Origin: an uncultured Bacilli bacterium
GTDB lineage: Bacteria; Bacillota_I; Bacilli_A; RF39; UBA660
Assembly: GCA_934162445.1 (NCBI GenBank)
Contig: CAKPIT010000001.1
Coordinates: 1-64,000, forward strand
DNA length: 64,000 nucleotides
Reading direction: 5' to 3'
Each line of letters opens with the position of its first letter. The first letter of the stretch is position 1. Made by a program: the position numbers and the translations under genes. This document shows, one piece after another, positions 27,277-36,500 of this stretch. The notes beneath the pieces were generated by a model that was given only the letters and a program-made list of their open reading frames with translations, was not told the origin of the DNA and ran no database searches.

Positions 27277-27305
27277 TTGCAAATTTGTACAATTTATGAT
27301 AAAAT
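27277..27305 (+). promoter_or_regulatory. Promoter of the kinase-like gene
   Basis: -35 TTGCAA (27277-27282), 17-bp spacer, -10 TAAAAT (27300-27305). It matches the ybaK-proS and frr promoters in both hexamers and spacing. Confidence 0.75.
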
Positions 27306-27334
27306 ATAAACTCTTAAGAAGGGGACGATGAAAT

Positions 27335-28051
27335 TTGTATTACTATGTAGATAATCACAAAATATATATTGATGAAAATAAAAAACCCTATGGTTACGGC
27401 TCTGAAGGAAAATGCTATAAAGAAAAACATCAAATCTATAAAATTTATCACCCACATATTTTAGACGAAAAACATGAAACATTTCATCAAAAACTATTAG
27501 GAATCAACACCAAACAAATAATACTTCCTAATGCTTTAATCTATGATACTAACCAAAACTACGTTGGTTATAGAACTATCATTGTAAATGGTGAACAAAA
27601 TATCTTAAAAAAGCATGGCATCACCACCCTACCCAAAGAAAAACTAATTAGTAATTTAAAAATACTAACTCACGATATGAAATTATTATCAAACAATTAC
27701 GTCCTAACCAGTGATGTCGGACCCGTTAACTATTTCTTTGATAAAACCAATGATAAAATGTATATCATCGACCCCGGTCGTTATCGTGTCTTTAGAAACA
27801 CAAGTCGTAACATAAGAAAATATTGTCAAAAAAATAACAATATGAATCTCGATAATTTAATCTCTAAATTACTATATAATGACTTCTTAAAATATAAACC
27901 AATAAATAGCAAAGAAAAATGTATCACACTAAGAGATTATATTATGTATGATAAAGAAGATAAAAGTTATTATCACTACTTTGACAGTGTTTTAAACCCT
28001 AATGAAACTATTAATGACTATGCTAAGAAAATCAAAAAACATCTTAAATAA
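27335..28051 (+). CDS. Degenerate protein-kinase-like protein
   Basis: 238 residues from a TTG start after AAGAAGGGG. No ATG fits. Residues 18-40 (YGYGSEGKCYKEKHQIYKIY) look like a glycine-rich loop followed by the ATP-binding lysine strand of protein kinases. Later, LTSDVGPVNYFFD...MYIIDPGRY resembles the catalytic-loop Asp-x-x-x-x-Asn segment and a DFG-like IIDPG. No canonical HRD is seen. It could be a small atypical kinase or pseudokinase; this is inference from motif order. It sits between smc and the cotJ genes, with its own promoter and a terminator after it. Confidence 0.6.
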   Translation: MYYYVDNHKIYIDENKKPYGYGSEGKCYKEKHQIYKIYHPHILDEKHETFHQKLLGINTKQIILPNALIYDTNQNYVGYRTIIVNGEQNILKKHGITTLPKEKLISNLKILTHDMKLLSNNYVLTSDVGPVNYFFDKTNDKMYIIDPGRYRVFRNTSRNIRKYCQKNNNMNLDNLISKLLYNDFLKYKPINSKEKCITLRDYIMYDKEDKSYYHYFDSVLNPNETINDYAKKIKKHLK

Positions 28052-28092
28052 AAGAATTGTAACCAAAATAAGAAGTAACAATTCTTTTTTTA
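28052..28092 (+). terminator. Terminator before the cotJ genes
   Basis: AAGAATTGT (28052-28060) pairs with ACAATTCTT (28078-28086), followed by a T run. Confidence 0.75.
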
Positions 28093-28105
28093 TTAGGTTT
28101 TTTAC

Positions 28106-28136
28106 CTACAAAAAGCTTTTCCAATCGAATACGATA
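28106..28136 (+). promoter_or_regulatory. Possible SigE/SigK-type promoter of cotJ
   Basis: GAATACGATA (28127-28136) resembles the mother-cell sigma -10 (CATAnnnTA) except for the first base. AC occurs about 17 bases upstream at 28108-28109. No convincing sigma-A promoter lies between the preceding terminator and the gene. In AT-rich DNA such a match could be chance. Confidence 0.35.
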
Positions 28137-28154
28137 AAGGGAAAGGAGATAATT

Positions 28155-28559
28155 ATGAATAACTTTAAATATTCTATTAGAAACCTTGATAATCCCGTTT
28201 TATTTAGTGAAGAAGAAGGTTTCATGAACGGTAATATGTTTAAAAATATTTATAGTGAATATAAAAACTATACACCCGCTACCCTAAATCCCAAAACTGA
28301 TCAAGAAAAATTATTATTAAAATTAATGGAGGCAAATCAAGCAAGTCATGATATAAATTTATATCTTGATCTATATCCTAGCGATGGTAATATGTTAGAA
28401 ACATTCAATCACTATAGACATTTAGGAAATGATCTATTAAATGAATATGAAGAAAAATATGGCCCTATCACCATCAATAGTGATGCCCTAAACACAAGTC
28501 CATTCTTATGGCAAACCCTAATCTACCCATGGAATATGGAGGGATTAAATAATGTTTAA
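28155..28559 (+). CDS. cotJB: Spore coat protein CotJB with a fused CotJA-like N-terminus
   Basis: 134 residues from the ATG after AAAGGAGATAATT. The frame is open upstream but without a credible start. Residues about 18-45 (FSEEEGFMNGNMFKNIYSEY) resemble the CotJA segment ending GTxFPELYxPY. Residues about 50-134 are CotJB: LLLKLMEANQASHDINLYLD, YEEKYGPI and a C-terminal PWNME like the family's PWPWE. CotJ proteins are inner coat components made in the mother cell. The gene overlaps cotJC by 8 bp. Separate cotJA and cotJB genes are usual, so this looks like a fusion. Confidence 0.85.
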   Translation: MNNFKYSIRNLDNPVLFSEEEGFMNGNMFKNIYSEYKNYTPATLNPKTDQEKLLLKLMEANQASHDINLYLDLYPSDGNMLETFNHYRHLGNDLLNEYEEKYGPITINSDALNTSPFLWQTLIYPWNMEGLNNV

Positions 28560-29124
28560 ATATGTTAAAAGATTACAATATCCCATCAATATTAAAAAGA
28601 AAGATTTAAAAATGGCCAAAGAGCTAATAACCCAATATGGTGGTCCAAACGGTGAACTAGGAGCAGCCTTAAGATATTTAAATCAACGTTACACCATGCC
28701 CGATCAAAAAGGTCAAGCTCTTCTAACCGATATTGGTACTGAAGAACTAGCCCATGTTGAAATGGTTGCTACCATGGTTTATCAATTATTAAAAGGCGCA
28801 ACCCCTGAAGAATTAAAACAAGCCGGCCTTGCATCACACTATGCTGAGCACAAAAAAGCTGTCTTTCCTACCGATGCTAATGGCGTTCCCTTCACTGTCG
28901 CCTACTTTGCAACCACAGGAGATCCTCTTGCCGATATCATGGAAGACATGGCTGCCGAACAAAAAGCAAGAGCAACCTATGAAAATTTAATCGACCTTAC
29001 CACCGATCAAGATGTAATTGGACCACTCTTATGGTTAAGACAACGAGAAATCGTTCACTATAACGCCTTCAAAGATTTATTTGATTATTACAATAATTTA
29101 TACAATAAAGATAGTACTGCCTAA
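28552..29124 (+). CDS. cotJC: CotJC, manganese-catalase-like spore coat protein
   Basis: 190 residues, the normal length. It has the di-manganese ligand pattern of the family: GGPNGELGAALRYLNQRY, DIGTEELAHVEMVATM, and MAAEQKARATYENLI with RQREIVHYNAF. CotJC may break down hydrogen peroxide at the spore surface. It overlaps cotJB and ends in an AGTACT hairpin terminator. It is convergent with the 3' fragment of spoVE. Confidence 0.95.
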   Translation: MFKYVKRLQYPINIKKKDLKMAKELITQYGGPNGELGAALRYLNQRYTMPDQKGQALLTDIGTEELAHVEMVATMVYQLLKGATPEELKQAGLASHYAEHKKAVFPTDANGVPFTVAYFATTGDPLADIMEDMAAEQKARATYENLIDLTTDQDVIGPLLWLRQREIVHYNAFKDLFDYYNNLYNKDSTA

Positions 29125-29137
29125 GTACTATTTTTTA
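29113..29137 (+). terminator. Terminator after cotJC
   Basis: AGTACT-GCCTA-AGTACT followed by ATTTTTT. It overlaps the stop codon of the detached spoVE 3' end on the other strand. Confidence 0.75.
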
Positions 29138-29235
29138 TTGAGTGAAACCCCCGATCCAATATTTAGTATTATCCCAATACTAATCATTGAAACTAGTAGT
29201 GAAGAACCCCCATAACTTATAAATGGTAAAGTTAC
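29128..29235 (-). pseudogene. spoVE: Detached 3' end of the spoVE/ftsW gene
   Basis: The minus strand encodes 35 residues beginning VTLPFISYGGSSLL, the conserved last transmembrane region of SEDS proteins (FtsW/RodA/SpoVE), then SMISIGIILNI and a stop. It has no start of its own. The fragment 39563-40558 ends in LIPVTG, exactly what should precede it. Joining them gives ...LIPVTG-VTLPFISYGG..., a 366-codon protein, similar to B. subtilis SpoVE in length as I recall it. The gene is split by the 29.2-39.6 kb element. It is called pseudogene here only because of the present arrangement; excision could restore it. Confidence 0.93.
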
Positions 29236-29237
29236 CC
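29232..29237. repeat. Element end (att site) beside the recombinase gene
   Basis: TTACCC at this end is repeated at 39563-39568. Here the C run is five long (29235-29239), and three at the other end. spoVE sequence lies to the left of it and element sequence to the right. Confidence 0.7.
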
Positions 29238-29297
29238 CCTAAGTATTGCAAATACAACTTATTTTATATAGGAAACATTTACAAAGTAACTGAAAAA

Positions 29298-30875
29298 TTA
29301 AATGTCTTCTAATAACTTGGGAAAATTTAAATAAACATATACTTTTCTATCTTTATCAATTTCAATTCTATTTACAAGCCTTTTTATTTGATCTTTAGTA
29401 GGAGTTTTTAAAGACATATAGTCTATTAATGAATTTTTGCATCTTTTAAAATTAGTATTATTGAATGTTTGATTTTCATTAACTTCCTTTTTCTTATTTA
29501 ACTCTTCTAACTCCATAGTAATTCGCATTATTTCCCCATTCGTTTTATCATAAATTCTTTTATACATTTCTTCATCAACTAAACCTTTAATCTTGTCCAT
29601 ATATAAATTATCTATGGTAGACTTATGAGAATTTAACAAATTAGTTAATCTTCCAATTTTTTTATTTATTTCTTTTATATTGCTGATAACAATATTCTCT
29701 GAATTATCTTCCATTTCGTTAAAATCATAATATTTACAAAATCTTTCGCATACATCCTGTAAATATTCTATAACATCTTCTTCTAGCCAATCATAATTTA
29801 TTCTATGAGATGAACAGATTCCAAATTTTCCTTTTCTAGTATATAAATTACATTGCGTATAATGCCTTACACCAGATTTTAAAACATCTTTACTAATTCG
29901 AATACTTCTACCACAATCTTTACAATAAAGTAAACCACCAAATAAATAATCTAACTGACGATCAGTAACCCAAGTTGTAGATTTATCATTTAATAATTCT
30001 TGTACTTTATCAAATGTTTCTTTAGATATAATTCCCTCATGGGTACCCTCAACAATTATAAGTTCATCTTTAGAAGTTTTTCTTAATTTCTTTGAATTAT
30101 AACTTATCTTATTATGAGTATTTTGTACCATATTACCAATATACATTTGATTAGTTAAGATACCAGATACTGTCTGTCTTTTCCAAATACCAAATCCATC
30201 ATTTTCAGTAACATCTTTTGCTCTAGGCTCTTGTTTATGAACAATAGGAATTGGTATTTTCTTTAAAGTTAAATGTTCTGCTATTTTGTTAGGACTTTTT
30301 CCCTCTAATGCTAAATCATAAATTAACTCAATTATATGTCTTACTTCTTCATCAACAATTAAATTATGTCTATCATTTGGATCTTTCTTATATCCATATA
30401 AGGGAAATGAGCCAATATAATCACCACGATTTTGTTTTGCCCGGAGTGATGTCTTAACTTTTTTAGATACATCTCTTAGATACAAGTCATTAACACTTAA
30501 TCTTATACCAAGCATTGAATCACCAATATTAGAATCATAGGAATCATTAATTGCAATATATCTAACACCTTTTTCTAAAAAGTATTCTTCTATATATTTA
30601 CCAGTTTTATACATTTCACGACCAAGTCTTGATAAGTCTTTGGTAATAACACAATTAATCTTTCCAGATTCAATATCTTTAATCATCTCTTGAAATGCAG
30701 GTCTATCAAAATTACCACCAGAATAACCATCATCTACATAGTGTTTATATATTTTAAGGTTATTGAATTTAGCAAATGAATCAATTATGATTTTTTGACT
30801 TTGTATAGATGAACTTTCATCTGTTTTACTATCGGCATCGGATAATCTATCATAAGCACCACAGATATATTCCAT
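29298..30875 (-). CDS. Large serine recombinase (SpoIVCA/TnpX type)
   Basis: 525 residues. The catalytic domain starts CGAYDRLSDAD with likely nucleophile Ser12, then DDGYSGGNFDRPAF and TKDLSRLGREMYKTG. A recombinase domain follows, containing GYKKDPNDRHNLIVDEEVRH. A zinc-ribbon has YCKDCG and later cysteines (QCNLY, GICSSHR), and a coiled coil lies near residues 385-470. The enzyme needs no replication and makes a two-base staggered exchange. It lies 60 bp from the element end and is oriented away from the interior. It is coupled through a TAATG junction to a 20-codon leader. It should catalyse excision that rejoins spoVE. Confidence 0.95.
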   Translation of the reverse strand: MEYICGAYDRLSDADSKTDESSSIQSQKIIIDSFAKFNNLKIYKHYVDDGYSGGNFDRPAFQEMIKDIESGKINCVITKDLSRLGREMYKTGKYIEEYFLEKGVRYIAINDSYDSNIGDSMLGIRLSVNDLYLRDVSKKVKTSLRAKQNRGDYIGSFPLYGYKKDPNDRHNLIVDEEVRHIIELIYDLALEGKSPNKIAEHLTLKKIPIPIVHKQEPRAKDVTENDGFGIWKRQTVSGILTNQMYIGNMVQNTHNKISYNSKKLRKTSKDELIIVEGTHEGIISKETFDKVQELLNDKSTTWVTDRQLDYLFGGLLYCKDCGRSIRISKDVLKSGVRHYTQCNLYTRKGKFGICSSHRINYDWLEEDVIEYLQDVCERFCKYYDFNEMEDNSENIVISNIKEINKKIGRLTNLLNSHKSTIDNLYMDKIKGLVDEEMYKRIYDKTNGEIMRITMELEELNKKKEVNENQTFNNTNFKRCKNSLIDYMSLKTPTKDQIKRLVNRIEIDKDRKVYVYLNFPKLLEDI

Positions 30876-30937
30876 TAAGAAAGTTCCTCCATATTAAATA
30901 ATTTAAAAATATTGTTATTGGTAAATTTATATTGCAT
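30875..30937 (-). CDS. 20-residue leader peptide coupled to the recombinase gene
   Basis: The reading frame is MQYKFTNNNIFKLFNMEELS followed by a TAA that overlaps the recombinase ATG (TAATG). It has a better ribosome site (TTGGAGGAATTTAATA) than most genes here. The recombinase start is thus set by coupling. A CATAATTTA sequence, matching the mother-cell sigma -10 CATAnnnTA, lies just upstream (minus strand, near 30957-30966). The peptide is too short to assign. Confidence 0.45.
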   Translation of the reverse strand: MQYKFTNNNIFKLFNMEELS

Positions 30938-31018
30938 TATTAAATTCCTCCAATCCTAAATTATGCAATACCATTACCTCACGATGCCATGTTACCATCA
31001 AAACATCAAAAAAGCAAA

Positions 31019-31153
31019 TCATTTTACCTTTAAATTTCTTAAATAATATAAATATCCCTCCTTTAGTATTTCTTCAAGTTTAATTCCATCTTTTTTATGA
31101 ATAAACTCTATATTTAATTTTCTTTTTTTACCATCTTTATCTATTCGTTTCAT
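31019..31153 (-). CDS. 44-residue element-encoded small protein
   Basis: It begins MKRIDKDGKKRKLNIEF and ends YYLRNLKVK. GAGGTGG sits a few bases before the ATG. The central LEEILKEGYLYYL resembles the end of small TnpW-like proteins found beside large serine recombinases, where some act as accessory or directionality factors. The similarity is weak and from memory. It lies between the recombinase leader and the coupling-protein remnant. Confidence 0.5.
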   Translation of the reverse strand: MKRIDKDGKKRKLNIEFIHKKDGIKLEEILKEGYLYYLRNLKVK

Positions 31154-31207
31154 AGAGCCACCTCTATAAAACTTATTCCCAAAAAAAGGAAATAATGAAT
31201 GCCTTTG

Positions 31208-32356
31208 TTAGACATTTTTATTTCCTTTCTCTAGGGTTAAATCCTTTTCTAATGGATTCTTTAAATGTATTTCAATAGTAGATTTAGTATTATTACCATT
31301 ATCTATTTCTAAATGAAATACTTCTTTATTAACTTTAACTTTAATAAAAGTAAGTTTTTTAGTCGTAAGTTTATCTTTTATTTCAAAACTAGCAAAAGTA
31401 CGATTATTATTTTCTTTATATTCAAATAAATTTATTTTATCTTTTAATAAATCGTGAATAACTTCAACAATATTATTTAATTTTGCTATTTCTTCTTCTT
31501 TAAATTTATCGTAAGCTGATAGTTCTTCTTTATATATACTTTTATTATTTCTGTTTCTTGCTAATCTATCATATTTAGTTTCTATATTTTCAACTACAAA
31601 ATAAGTATTACTTAAATCTTTTAAAGGTGTAATTTCTCTAGGTAATTCACCTTTAAAATAGCAAGATAATTTTTTATAGATGACTGTGTCCCTAAATATT
31701 GGATAACCTATATTTGGGAATATAATAGTTTTATAATGTAGATTCTTAACTTCATCTGGTGTTAGTAAATCACGAGCAATTAAAGAAGTAGATTTATTCC
31801 CATTATAATTCATTAAACTAACAGATTGACTAATTGAACTAGCCTCAATAGTTTTTTTACCAAGTCTTTTACTAATAGCCTCTGCAGTATCCATTGTGTT
31901 AGTTTTTAAATATGCAAGTCCAGAGTTATCAAGTATGATTTGTGCTACTTTTTTACCATATACATTATCTAATTGACTTAAATTTTGTATAAATAAGTGA
32001 TAACGAAGTCCTCTTGATCTAGCCACAATAATTATAAATTCTATACTAGGTTCTATTAGTGGTGGACAATTAGAAAACTCATCACAAATCAAATCAATTT
32101 CTATTGGAACTTTTTTACTATCAGTAGAGTTAGCAAGTTTTACTAATTCTTTATATAGTAACCATAAAATAATGGTAACTAAAGAATAGTAAATTTTATC
32201 TTCATCTAGAATAATACAAAAGATAGCTGACTTTTCTTTACCTAATATATCAAAATCAAAATCTGATTTACTAGTAACATTAGTAACATTGACATCATCA
32301 AATATTACCATTTTTTCTGAGAAAACACTCGTTATACTCTTAATAGGTATTCTCAC
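31208..32356 (-). pseudogene. Truncated VirD4/TraG-type coupling protein
   Basis: 382 readable residues, opening at a GTG without a good ribosome site. Family features are the C-terminal ones: SDFDFDILGKEKSAIFCIILDED, Walker B LICDEFSNCPPL, SRGLRYHLFIQNLSQLDNVYG, and SKRLGKKT. The Walker A half, normally the first 250-300 residues, is missing and upstream frames are closed by stops. It probably cannot transfer DNA. It shows the element descends from a conjugative or mobilizable one. Confidence 0.85.
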
Positions 32357-32413
32357 TATATGAAAGTATTGGTATTAAACAATCTTTTTACTTAGATCCA
32401 TAAGGTTTTTGTT

Positions 32414-32556
32414 CTATATAGAATTTAAACTTTTTAGATCAATATTAGTATTATCTACATAAGGTATATTGACATTAAAATTTTTAGTTGAATCTTCTTT
32501 TTTACATTGCTATCACTTTAACTTAAATCTATTATATTTAGACTTTGAGTATCCAT
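32414..32556 (-). pseudogene. Decayed small gene in the element
   Basis: An ATG with a ribosome site (AGAAGGAATC) overlaps the stop of the ALDH-like gene (TAATG). The frame stops after 12 codons. A second coding-like stretch, EDSTKNFNVNIPYVDNTN followed by IDLKSLNSI, appears in another frame further on. This looks like a small gene broken by a stop and a frameshift. Its original function cannot be told. Confidence 0.45.
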
Positions 32557-33581
32557 TATGATTCCTTCTTTCCATATAAACTAATATTTTCACTATTACC
32601 ATCTAATTTAAAATTAAATGGATATATTATAGTTTTTTCATTGATTAAATCTGTTTGTTTTATATCAATTATTCTTTCAATAGTAGGACTAGTATTAATA
32701 GTTACTATTTTTGATTTAACTTCTTTAACAAACTTAGAAGCATTTTCTGTTGATGTAGTGAATATAGCTGAACTATATTTGCTACCATTATAATTAATTT
32801 GAGCAATAGCTTCATCAACATCATTTACTATTATAGCACTAGAATGATCTAATTTAGTATCACTATTTATATATAATTGAATATTTAATCCAGTATTTAC
32901 TATTTTATTTAAAAAGTCTATATGAGAAGTATCCTCTATGTATAAATCAAAATTTTCATAACCACTTACAATAGTTCTATTTTTAGATTTATTTAAAATC
33001 ATGTTTTGTAAACTATGGTTACCTATACAAACAACTAAATCAATATTAGCAAAATTTGATAATACTTCATCAAAGTTCTCTGATACATATATTTGTACTA
33101 AATACTTAGATATATTAAATTGTTCTAAAACACTTTGTATTATTTGAATTAATAACTGATTAGTTCCAAACATAAACCCATTATTTGAAAATATTGTTGT
33201 ATTACCAGCCATTATATTTCTAATAACCATTTCAATGATAGTATATGGATTACCATCAGTAATAACAACAACATTACCACATTCCATTACTTGAGTTCCA
33301 TATACTATCTTTTTTTCTTCATCTTTTTGTGAAAGAGTAACATCACCATAAAATACATTTTCTTTTTCTAAATTAGAAAATATATTATTAATAATATTAA
33401 AATCTATTATAAAACCATTATTGTTCTTTTTATCAATATTATTTGCTTGTTCAATGGCTTCTTTATTACTTTCTAAAGCCTTTTTAATTTGAGTAATTAT
33501 AGGTTTAATATTTTTACTTAGAATATCTTTATTAACTTGTAAAGCATTTGATATTATTTTATTGATATTATTATCTTGCAT
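32556..33581 (-). CDS. Aldehyde-dehydrogenase-fold protein lacking the catalytic cysteine
   Basis: 341 residues from the ATG at 33581 (AGAGGTGTTGGTC), overlapping the giant gene by 11 bp. The cofactor-domain segment GNVVVITDGNPYTIIEMVIR and IRNIMAGNTTIF, and the late VNDVDEAIAQINYNGSKYSSAIFT and VTINTSPT, follow the pattern of the ALDH superfamily, especially ProA-like members. Where the catalytic Cys is expected (NTGLNIQLYINSDTK region) there is none. It is also shorter than the usual 410-480 residues. A binding or structural role is more likely than dehydrogenase activity; this is inference. Confidence 0.6.
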   Translation of the reverse strand: MQDNNINKIISNALQVNKDILSKNIKPIITQIKKALESNKEAIEQANNIDKKNNNGFIIDFNIINNIFSNLEKENVFYGDVTLSQKDEEKKIVYGTQVMECGNVVVITDGNPYTIIEMVIRNIMAGNTTIFSNNGFMFGTNQLLIQIIQSVLEQFNISKYLVQIYVSENFDEVLSNFANIDLVVCIGNHSLQNMILNKSKNRTIVSGYENFDLYIEDTSHIDFLNKIVNTGLNIQLYINSDTKLDHSSAIIVNDVDEAIAQINYNGSKYSSAIFTTSTENASKFVKEVKSKIVTINTSPTIERIIDIKQTDLINEKTIIYPFNFKLDGNSENISLYGKKES

Positions 33582-36500
33582 GACCAACACCTCTTTCTAT
33601 ATCCATTTCATCAGTTAAACCAGTAATTTTTGCATACATTCCTTTTTGTTTTTCATCTAAAGATGAAACATCAATTTCTTTATCACTAGCAATTTGCTCT
33701 AAAGCCAATCTCATTTGCATTACAACTTGATTTTCAATATCCATCTGTTGCTGTTCATTATCAACTTTAGTATTGAATAATAAATCACCAACTCTTAATT
33801 TATCACCATTAACATCATATATAATAGCAAAATTTGGATTCATTATTATTCTAGCAGTTTCTGGATTTAAACCATAATTTCTTGCTATTTCAGTAACGAG
33901 ATGTTCTGAATCTGCATAATCACTAACAGAAGTATCTAAATTTCTTGGATCTTCTTTAGTAACTATTTCTAGTTTTTCTAAAGATAGTAATGATTTTTCT
34001 GTAAAATTAGAATCACTATATTCAACAAAAGTATCACTATGTACTGGAAGTGTATCACCATCAAATTCTTTTCTATCATCTCGTTCTTCTAAAATATATT
34101 GTGTTGTAGAATCACTTGTATAAAGTCCACTAGATAATTTTACTGGTTCTTCAAAAGGTAATGGTCTTGATAAAATTGTTTCATCAATTGGCAAAGTTTT
34201 TAATGATCCTTTTATATTACTATATCCAAGACCAGCTGTAATTTTTCCTAATCTTAATCCCTCATATTGTTCTTGTGTAATTTTACTACTATCGAGTAAT
34301 TCCTTATAAACTTCTTCATCTACTTCTATCAATTCATGAGCAACCATCTTATAAATTGCTAATATATCATCAGTAAATTGATTTCTTATACCTGAATCTT
34401 CTTGTCCTCTTGGTATTCCATTATCCCACATTTTTTGATCTGGAACTTCTATATTATCAAAACACAACACATCTTTGTTTCTCCATACCCAACTTTGGGC
34501 AACTATCTCTCCAGCAGTATTTGTTATAATAAATACTCTTCCATTTTTATCAACCATACTATGTTCCATACAAACTTCTGCAGGTTCTCCTAATCTCTGA
34601 CAACAATCGCTTTCAAAACCTATTGACATTGCCCTAGGATCTTCAAGTCTCAAAATTTCATAATGATAAGTTCCAGATGGAAGATTCACACTTTTATCTG
34701 ACGAAATACGAGGAATACTGCTAAACGTTCTCTGTTTGCCATAATTATAAATTTGTTGAAGAATTTCAAAATCTTGCTGAGAATAATTTTGAAGTCCTGC
34801 TACTTGTGTTACTCTTTCGTTTCCAGTATTTACATTTTCATATTTATTATTATTAATATAACTCATGGCTAAATCCAATGTTAAATTAACATTTGAATAT
34901 ATAGTTTTTATTTCTTCGAATCTACGTTGTATTGCAGAAATTTGTGACAAATACTTACTATCGCCAATAATAATGTCAAAATTTGATAAGAAAAACTCTC
35001 TAAAATCAGAATCATATTCTAATTTGAAACCACCTAGATAATGATGTGCTTTATCTGGTGTTAAGATAGGTAATTCTCTAAATTTTTCCAAAATCCCCCT
35101 AATAGTCTGTGCAGACTTTTGGCAACTTTGTGAATTAATTGTTAAAGAATATGTTCCATCTTCATTTTTCTTATAAAGTTGTGCAAATATTGGTTTAGAA
35201 AAATCAATATCTACTTTTTCTTTTTTCAATGTTTCTAATAAATTTACTAATGTAGCAGTATCAATTAAATCAATAAAATTATTCTTCTTAGCATATTCAA
35301 TCATTTTATTATATGCTTCTTCTTTTTCTTCAGGTGTCATATTTGGTGTTTCAATTCTTCTATTACCATTAATATCTCTAATTGATTCGTTATGATAGAA
35401 AACACCTCTTTGACTATATCGATCTATTTTGTGATCAATTTGATCAATAATATAACCTTTATCAGCATCTAGTTTTCTAGGTAAACAAGTTAATAAATCT
35501 TGTAATTTTTTAAAACCTCTTTGATCTTGATCAAAAGCACCAAATGAATAAGCAAGTTTCAACATAGCATCTCTTGCTTCTGGAGTTCTAGCAAAACTTT
35601 GAATTCTCATTAAATTACTCCAGTTAGAACCAGATGCTAAGAATTTATCTGCTTCCTCAAGTCTAAAGTTTTGCATTACAACAAAGTCTGGAATAAACTT
35701 GCCACCAGTTTTATCATACCAACTTTTCATTAATTCAACCTGGTGTGATCTCATCATTTTCTTGACAGTTTCAGCTCTATTAATTCCTAATTTAATTCCT
35801 TTTTCTTCACCAAATAATTCAAAATATTGTATTAATTCTTTTTTTAGATAATTATTTCTAAGTAAAGAAGTAGTTAAGGATTTGTCTTTTAAGAATGGTA
35901 ACCAATCTTTATTTCTTTGTAATACTTCAAATGTCATAGGATAGTCATTATAATAATTATAAAAATATCTTTTTAATTCTTCTGGTGCATCTGCCCCTAA
36001 AAATAATTCTGGATAGTTTTCCTTTAAGAAGTCTGGTGCATCTTCTGGATTATAAGCAAGATTACCCAATTTACTTTCTCTAGCAATAATGTTTTCAATT
36101 CTTTTAGATATTTCTTCAATACTTAAACCATTTTCAAAATCCATGCTATGTAGACCAAAATCAATATATTTTCCATTTCTTATAGTTATATCTTTATTAA
36201 GATGTTGTGCTATACCATCCATATATCTACCATATTTAGCACATAATTGTAAAAATTTCTCATTACCAAATACTTGTAATAATTCTAAATCACTATACTT
36301 CTTTTCAGAAGTTCGACCATAACCGGTATCTAAGAAAATTCTTCCCTCATGATGATTTCCATCTTTATTACCAAATGCTATTGATAAATTCTTATCTTTA
36401 AGAGCGTTGGCTAACTCTGGATATTTCTTTATATCATCAAAACTTAATGTTCTAGTATAAAATGCCTTTGTTAATCTTTGTCTTTCTTCTTTTGATATAC

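Noticed and set aside
28002..28154. N-terminal extension of the CotJ fusion protein
   Set aside because: It overlaps the preceding gene and its terminator. AAAGGAGATAATT before the ATG at 28155 is clearly the real start.
31911..32500. Possible frame repair of the coupling protein
   Set aside because: I looked for the Walker A part in the other frames upstream of 32356. None was found before the ALDH-like gene, so the loss is a deletion, not a simple frameshift.
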